From the NCBI GenBank assembly GCA_910587505.1, contig CAJULD010000052.1:1-18167 (forward strand): 18,167 bases of DNA, written 5' to 3'. The notes beneath the pieces were generated by a model. The model was not told the DNA's origin. It saw only the letters and a list, made by a program, of their open reading frames with translations, and searched no databases. Source of the stretch: an uncultured Oscillospiraceae bacterium (GTDB lineage: Bacteria > Bacillota > Clostridia > Oscillospirales > Oscillospiraceae). Positions 15,401 through 18,167 of this stretch are shown piece after piece. The translations under genes and the position numbers were made by a program. How positions within the stretch are numbered: the stretch's first letter is position 1; every line of letters begins with the position of its first letter.

Positions 15401-16212
15401 CTCACGGCATCGCCCGGCCCCGGGTGGTGGTCCCCGTGTTCCCCGGCACCAACTGCGAGTACGACAGCGTCCGGGCCTGCCTCCGGGCGGGCATGACCGC
15501 CGAGACGGTGGTCATCCGCAACCTGACCCCGGACGCGCTGGCCCGGTCCGCGCTGGGACTGGAGGACGCCATCCGCAGCGCGCAGATCGTCTTCCTCCCC
15601 GGCGGGTTCTCCGGAGGGGACGAGCCGGACGGGTCGGCGAAATTCATCGTCTCCTTCCTGCGCAATCCCAGGCTGACGGACGCTATCCACGATCTGCTCC
15701 GGAACCGGGACGGCCTGATGCTGGGCATCTGCAACGGCTTCCAGGCCCTGGTGAAGCTGGGGCTGATCCCCTTCGGGGAGATCCGGGACACAGATGAAAA
15801 TTGTCCCACCCTGACTTATAACACCATCGGGCGGCACCAGTCCTCCATCGTGCGCACCCGGGTATGCAGCAGTCTCTCCCCCTGGCTGATGGAGGCCGCC
15901 CCCGGCGAGATCTACAGCGTGCCCATCTCCCACGGCGAGGGCCGGTTCATCGCGCCGGAAAGCGTCTTGCGCCAGCTGGCGGACAACGGTCAGATCGCCA
16001 CCCAGTACGTGGACTTGGAGGGCGCGCCCTCTATGGACGCCGCCTTCAATCCCAACGGGGCCCTGTGGGCCATCGAGGGCGTCACCTCCCCGGACGGCAG
16101 GGTACTGGGCAAGATGGGCCACAGCGAGCGAATCGGCCCCGCCCTCTACCGGAACGTGCCCGGAAATTACGACATGGGGCTGTTTTGCAGCGCGGCAAAA
16201 TATTTTAAATAA
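12493..16212 (+). CDS. purL: Phosphoribosylformylglycinamidine synthase, single-chain
   Basis: PurL converts FGAR, glutamine and ATP to FGAM. The 1,239-residue protein is the one-chain clostridial type, combining PurS-like, synthetase and glutaminase parts. Order seen: N-terminal PurS-like region; DTYWSDHCRHTTF (SDHCRHT from residue 223); the signature KNETHNHPTEIEPFGGAAT (from 331); a second ATP-site-like half with GGKDSMSGSF (about 782); and a C-terminal class I amidotransferase from about 974 with PVFPGTNCEYDS, LPGGFSGGDEPDG, GICNGFQ (nucleophile Cys1080), SHGEGRF (His1147) and MGHSER (His1210 to Glu1212). The glutaminase appears intact. It is the last operon gene; a GC-rich hairpin follows ten bases after its stop. 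Confidence 0.97.
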   Translation: MVYRIFVEKRPGLSPEAGNLLGDLRGFLGIERLEGVRILNRYDTEGVDPAVYRKARHIVFSEPQADVVWDETFPEPRTYHSLLAVEALPGQFDQRADSCAQCIQLMAGVERPLVRHARVYLLEGRLTEEDLEKIRDYLINPVESREASMDKPETLVRTHDAPAVVETLAGFTGLDEDGLAALLDRLGLAMDLDDLKFLQACFRDTEHRDPTITEVRVVDTYWSDHCRHTTFSTHLEDIRIEAPDGKYDTSVKAAYERYLAARVEVYGEEKAAKRPQTLMDIATIGTKVLKKRGLLPELDESEEINACSIHVPAKITTEAGTTEQDWLLMFKNETHNHPTEIEPFGGAATCIGGCIRDPLSGRAYVHQAMRVTGCGDPRAGFEDTLPGKLPQRKLATTAAAGYSSYGNQIGLATGHVAELYHPGYIAKHLECGAVVAAVPAANVRRERPAPGDVVILLGGRTGRDGIGGATGSSKSHNMTSLTTMASEVQKGNAPEERKLQRLFRNPAVTKMIKRCNDFGAGGVSVAIGELADGLEIDLDAVRKKYDGLDGTELAISESQERMAVVVAPEDEAQFIALAGTENLEAYRVAVVTESPRMVMKWRGETIADLSRDFLDTNGAVKHAAVSVPQFVGKGVERPSGLRELASDLRYASRRGLVERFDSTIGAGSVTMPFGGKTQRTPAQSMTALLPVDPCAETDQASVMAWGCDPELLRANPYEGAYAAVTVSLAKLAAAGADYKKAYLTLQEFFEKLRTDPERWGKPFSALLGALSAQLDYGCAAIGGKDSMSGSFMDLDVPPTVISFAIAPIRAGEVITPEFKETGHPVYLFAPADITAESQTAAWEALYALHQTGKVKAAWAVENGVMEAVMKMSFGNNVGFQASAELGENWNLHFWGAIVAELTEDVTLPGVMKLGVTTAEPSITIGNDSAEIDELLSLNEGVLEDVYPTRAGGSQPVKPVTWSGKAPAVMPHGIARPRVVVPVFPGTNCEYDSVRACLRAGMTAETVVIRNLTPDALARSALGLEDAIRSAQIVFLPGGFSGGDEPDGSAKFIVSFLRNPRLTDAIHDLLRNRDGLMLGICNGFQALVKLGLIPFGEIRDTDENCPTLTYNTIGRHQSSIVRTRVCSSLSPWLMEAAPGEIYSVPISHGEGRFIAPESVLRQLADNGQIATQYVDLEGAPSMDAAFNPNGALWAIEGVTSPDGRVLGKMGHSERIGPALYRNVPGNYDMGLFCSAAKYFK

Positions 16213-16221
16213 CCTGCATAA

Positions 16222-16252
16222 AGCGGCCGCGGGAGGTTGCACCGCGGCCGCT
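16222..16252 (+). terminator. GC-rich hairpin after purL, likely operon end
   Basis: AGCGGCCGCGG (16222-16232) pairs perfectly with CCGCGGCCGCT (16242-16252), 11 bp with a nine-base loop, ten bases after the purL stop. There is no U-tract directly after it on the plus strand, so termination may be completed by the hairpins in the following repeat element. The final T is shared with the first base of the inverted repeat. Confidence 0.5.
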
Positions 16253-16267
16253 CAGCCTGTCGAAAAA

Positions 16268-16308
16268 TGGCCTGTCTGGCTTCATAACCAGACAGGCCAC
16301 AAGGTTTT
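16268..16308. terminator. Hairpin with poly-T on either strand, left part of the repeat
   Basis: A perfect 12-bp stem (TGGCCTGTCTGG / CCAGACAGGCCA, loop of eight bases). On the minus strand it is followed directly by TTTTTCG, a good intrinsic terminator; on the plus strand ACAAGGTTTTTG follows, which is weaker. It could end purine-operon transcripts as well as transcripts coming from the right. Confidence 0.55.
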
Positions 16309-16434
16309 TGAGGTGTTGTCCTGTTTCTTCCCTCCAGCTTTGGGTGGTTTATCTTCATCATCCAAAGGCTTTTTTCCATGAGCCTCCCGATCCGCGTTGA
16401 CTTCCGCTTACTCCCTATTTTATCATCTTTGCAT

Positions 16435-16464
16435 GAAAAAGTCTGCCAGTAGGCAGACTTTTTC
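16435..16464. terminator. Bidirectional intrinsic terminator between purL and the aldo/keto reductase
   Basis: GAAAAAGTCTGCC-AGTA-GGCAGACTTTTTC is a perfect 13-bp stem with A-tract and T-tract inside the arms, so both strands end in a U-run after a GC stem. It lies between two convergent genes and can terminate both. A weaker stem, GGCTGTTT/AAACAGCC (16476-16498), lies next to it on the reductase side. Confidence 0.75.
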
Positions 16465-16547
16465 GACAGGCTGAAGGCTGTTTCAGCAAAAAACAGCCGT
16501 GTTCCGCAAAATATGAAATTTGAGCGTTTTGGGGAAGCGAACCCTGC

Positions 16548-17654
16548 CTACCTTTTCTCAAACTCCTCCGCCACCTGCTCCAGCAGCTCCCGGATGGGCA
16601 GGCGCTGGGGGCAAATCTCCTCGCACTGACCGCACCTGACGCAGTCGGAGGCTTTCCCGTTGCGGACGGTATGTACGTTGTTGTAATAGTAGTCCGCATT
16701 CCAGTTCCGGAAAATCTTTTTCGCATTGAGGCAGGCGAAGAGGTCGGGGATGGAGATTTTCCGGGGACACCCATCGGTGCAGTAGCGGCAGGCGGTACAG
16801 GGAATGAGATTCTTTCCGCGGATAATTTCCCGCACCCGGTCCAAGACCGCCATTTCCCGTTCAGTCAGAGGATGGAAATCCTTCATGAACCGGATATTGT
16901 CCTCCATCTGCTCCAGATTGCTCATGCCGGAGAGGACCATCAGAACGCCCTCGTGTCCGGCGGCAAAGCGGATGGCGCACTCAGCAGGGGGGAGACCGGC
17001 GTTGTCCAGAACCTCCCCCGCGTCCTCCGTCAGATTTACCAGGTTGCCGCCCCTGCAGGGCTCCATGACGATGACGGGCTTGCCGTGCTTCCGGCAGACC
17101 TCCCAGCACTTCCGGCTCTCCACCGCCGGGTCGTCCCAGTCCAGGTAATTGAGCTGGATCTGCACCGCCTCCACCTGGGGATATTCGGTAAGGATCTGCT
17201 CCAGGACCGCCGCCTTGTCGTGGAAGGAGATGCCCAGATGGCGGATCTTCCCCTCCGCCTTCAGCGCCAGGGCGGTCTCATAGGCCCGGCACTTCCTGTA
17301 CCTGGCGAATACCTCCGCGCTCTGCGCGTGCATCAGGTAGAAGTCGAAGTAGTCCACGCCGCAGGCGGCCAGCTGGCTCTCAAACAGGGGCCGGATGTCC
17401 TCCTCCTTCTGGAAATACCCTCCGGACAGCTTGTCGGTCAGGATATACCGGTCCCTGGGATAGCGGCTGGTCAGGCATTCCCGCAGGGCGGTCTCGCTCC
17501 TGCCCTCCACGTAGCCGTGGGCGGTGTCGAAGTAGTTGAAGCCGTTTTCCAGAAATGCGTCCACCATGCGGCACATTTCCGCAGTATCCACCTCTCCCTC
17601 CCGCATGGGCAGGCGCATGCAGCCAAACCCGAAATTTTTCAAAATTCGTTCCAT
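16548..17654 (-). CDS. Aldo/keto reductase with C-terminal ferredoxin-like Cys clusters
   Basis: A 368-residue cytoplasmic oxidoreductase. The N-terminal aldo/keto reductase barrel shows FGFGCMRLPM and the tetrad Asp43 and Tyr48 (FDTAHGY), Lys75 (TDK) and His109 (FYLMHAQ); HLGISFHDK and QIQLNYLDW are also typical. The C-terminus carries CTACRYCTDGCP (Cys286, 289, 292, 296) and CVRCGQCEEICP (Cys338, 341, 344, 348), the pattern for two 4Fe-4S clusters, as in a large anaerobe-specific subfamily. Substrate is unknown; electrons may come from ferredoxin-like partners as well as NADPH (inference). ATG at 17652-17654 follows AAAGGAA. It is a single-gene unit with its own promoter, convergent with the purine operon and apparently unrelated to it. 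Confidence 0.93.
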   Translation of the reverse strand: MERILKNFGFGCMRLPMREGEVDTAEMCRMVDAFLENGFNYFDTAHGYVEGRSETALRECLTSRYPRDRYILTDKLSGGYFQKEEDIRPLFESQLAACGVDYFDFYLMHAQSAEVFARYRKCRAYETALALKAEGKIRHLGISFHDKAAVLEQILTEYPQVEAVQIQLNYLDWDDPAVESRKCWEVCRKHGKPVIVMEPCRGGNLVNLTEDAGEVLDNAGLPPAECAIRFAAGHEGVLMVLSGMSNLEQMEDNIRFMKDFHPLTEREMAVLDRVREIIRGKNLIPCTACRYCTDGCPRKISIPDLFACLNAKKIFRNWNADYYYNNVHTVRNGKASDCVRCGQCEEICPQRLPIRELLEQVAEEFEKR

Positions 17655-17698
17655 GGTATCTGTTCCTTTCTGTTCGTTTCCGGGAATTCCCTCTCTAT

Positions 17699-17727
17699 CA
17701 TATATCCTGAAGCGGACCCCAAGTCAA
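17699..17727 (-). promoter_or_regulatory. Promoter of the aldo/keto reductase
   Basis: On the minus strand TTGACT (17727-17722), a 17-base spacer and TATATG (17704-17699) make a good sigma-A-like promoter; TATGAT two bases further is an alternative -10. The start codon is about 45 bases downstream. Confidence 0.6.
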
Positions 17728-17767
17728 GAGTTTATTGAAATTTTTACCGTTCCCGCCCCATATACGG

Positions 17768-17796
17768 TTGCCATCCGCCCCATAGTCTGACAAAAT
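17768..17796 (+). promoter_or_regulatory. Candidate promoter for the broken gene at 17852
   Basis: TTGCCA (17768-17773), a 17-base spacer and CAAAAT (17791-17796) match the consensus at 5/6 and 4/6 positions, about 55 bases before the ATG at 17852. It is divergent from the aldo/keto reductase promoter. Confidence 0.45.
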
Positions 17797-17851
17797 AACC
17801 CCGCAAAATCATGCCGTCAAAGCAGATACATTTGAAAAGGAGCGACCATCT

Positions 17852-18080
17852 ATGGAAAATAAGCGCCCCAGAAGCCGGGAGAAAAATGTAACCGGTTCCG
17901 GCTGGTAGAGAAGCACGGCGCGGGACTGGGTACCGGCCCGTCAGACGACGCCGGCGGATGCGCGGAGCGCAAAGACCAGAGCTCCGGCGCGCGGAGCGCC
18001 GGTACCGGAGGCGGAGGCGTCATGAAGCTGATCCTCCTGCTGCTGGGCGGGGGCGGCGGTCTGACCGCCCTGCTGGGCGG
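17852..18080 (+). pseudogene. Frameshifted 5' end of a Gly-rich, membrane-anchored clostridial protein
   Basis: ATG at 17852 has AAAAGGAG nine bases upstream and reads MENKRPRSREKNVTGSG before a TAG at 17906. One base missing near 17901-17905 would restore a frame continuing VEKHGAGLGTGPSDDAGG, then a Ser/Gly stretch, then MKLILLLLGGGGGLTALLGG, a hydrophobic segment. From memory, a start with REKNVTGxG, GLGTGP, a Gly/Ser linker and an LLLGGGGG membrane segment is typical of large surface proteins of Clostridia, some carrying a clostripain (C11) peptidase domain; that domain would lie outside the window. The Gly-rich similarity ends near 18080, where the opposite strand reads as a mobilization protein. 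A sequencing error cannot be excluded for the frameshift. The right end given is approximate. Confidence 0.45.
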
Positions 18081-18167
18081 CGAGGGCGTTGTACGGCGCT
18101 CCGAACTCGTTGAGATAGCGGGCAATCTGATTGAGGTTGCCGCCGATCTTCCCGTACTCCCCGGTCA
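17941..18167 (-). CDS. C-terminal part of a MobC-like mobilization protein (partial at window edge)
   Basis: The minus strand is open from the right edge down to a TGA at 17941-17943, 74 codons. Its first visible residues, TGEYGKIGGNLNQIARYLNE, followed by FGAPYNALAAQ, carry the GxNLNQIARxLN pattern characteristic of MobC-type relaxosome proteins that help the relaxase open the transfer origin. After this the reading turns into low-complexity QQGGQTAAPAQQQ and is antisense to the Gly-rich gene on the other strand. The genuine mobC part therefore probably ends near 18080, and the last 45 or so codons are read-through across an insertion junction. Start and most of the protein are outside the window. 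Confidence 0.42.
   Translation of the reverse strand, partial: TGEYGKIGGNLNQIARYLNEFGAPYNALAAQQGGQTAAPAQQQEDQLHDASASGTGAPRAGALVFALRASAGVV

Larger units (their letters stand above)
16252..16474. repeat. MITE-like segment with perfect 16-bp terminal inverted repeats
   Basis: TCAGCCTGTCGAAAAA (16252-16267) is exactly reverse-complementary to TTTTTCGACAGGCTGA (16459-16474). Each repeat adjoins a strong hairpin: TGGCCTGTCTGG with CCAGACAGGCCA (16268-16299) on the left, and GAAAAAGTCTGCC with GGCAGACTTTTTC (16435-16464) on the right, the latter sharing bases with the repeat. The interior is visibly AT-richer than the flanks. A minus-strand open frame begins MEKSLWMMKINHPKLEGR inside it but runs out into purL without an own stop. 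There is no clear target-site duplication. It could be a non-autonomous mobile element or a dispersed intergenic terminator repeat. Confidence 0.55.

Noticed and set aside
17850..18125. Minus-strand 91-codon frame rich in Pro and Arg near the right edge
   Set aside because: It is out of frame with the MobC-like reading and antisense to the Gly-rich start; composition only reflects GC bias.

Overview
The window looks like a GC-rich member of the class Clostridia, most likely an Oscillospiraceae-type gut anaerobe (Flavonifractor/Oscillibacter-like). This is inferred from high GC combined with Firmicutes-style AGGAGG ribosome binding sites, a clostridial one-chain PurL, a split PurO/AICAR-transformylase route to IMP, and a ferredoxin-tailed aldo/keto reductase. 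No species call is possible from the sequence alone.

Left part (1-2900, minus strand): the 5' part of carB (runs off the left edge) and complete carA, overlapping by 8 bp, make carbamoyl phosphate for pyrimidine and arginine synthesis. Upstream of carA lies a short decayed remnant of a P-loop kinase of the chloramphenicol-phosphotransferase type, then a complete GrpB-family (UPF0157) gene. That gene has its own promoter and a roughly 180-nt leader containing two overlapping arginine-rich mini-ORFs and an intrinsic terminator just before the ribosome binding site, which looks like an attenuator.

Centre (about 2944-16252, plus strand): a purine operon in the order purE-purC-purF-purM-purN-purO-purB-AICAR transformylase-purD-purL. 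It is preceded by a ZTP/ZMP (pfl) riboswitch whose 3' conserved end is built into an intrinsic terminator. With a purK encoded elsewhere, these ten genes cover every step from PRPP to IMP. PurB also serves the last step to AMP. Two departures from the textbook pathway stand out: PurF lacks the N-terminal nucleophile cysteine, and bifunctional PurH is replaced by a stand-alone transformylase plus an archaeal-type PurO cyclohydrolase. The GC-rich gaps between purE/purC, purF/purM and AICAR transformylase/purD hold strong hairpins, while the other junctions are tight or overlapping.

Right part (16213-18167): after purL there is a GC-rich hairpin and then a 223-bp, MITE-like segment bounded by perfect 16-bp inverted repeats, each next to a strong hairpin. 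A minus-strand aldo/keto reductase with two Cys clusters follows, with a good promoter. Divergent from it is the start of a Gly-rich, membrane-anchored protein gene broken by a frameshift. At the extreme right edge the minus strand reads as the end of a MobC-like mobilization protein, so the window probably touches an inserted mobile element there. No tRNA, rRNA or CRISPR array was seen.
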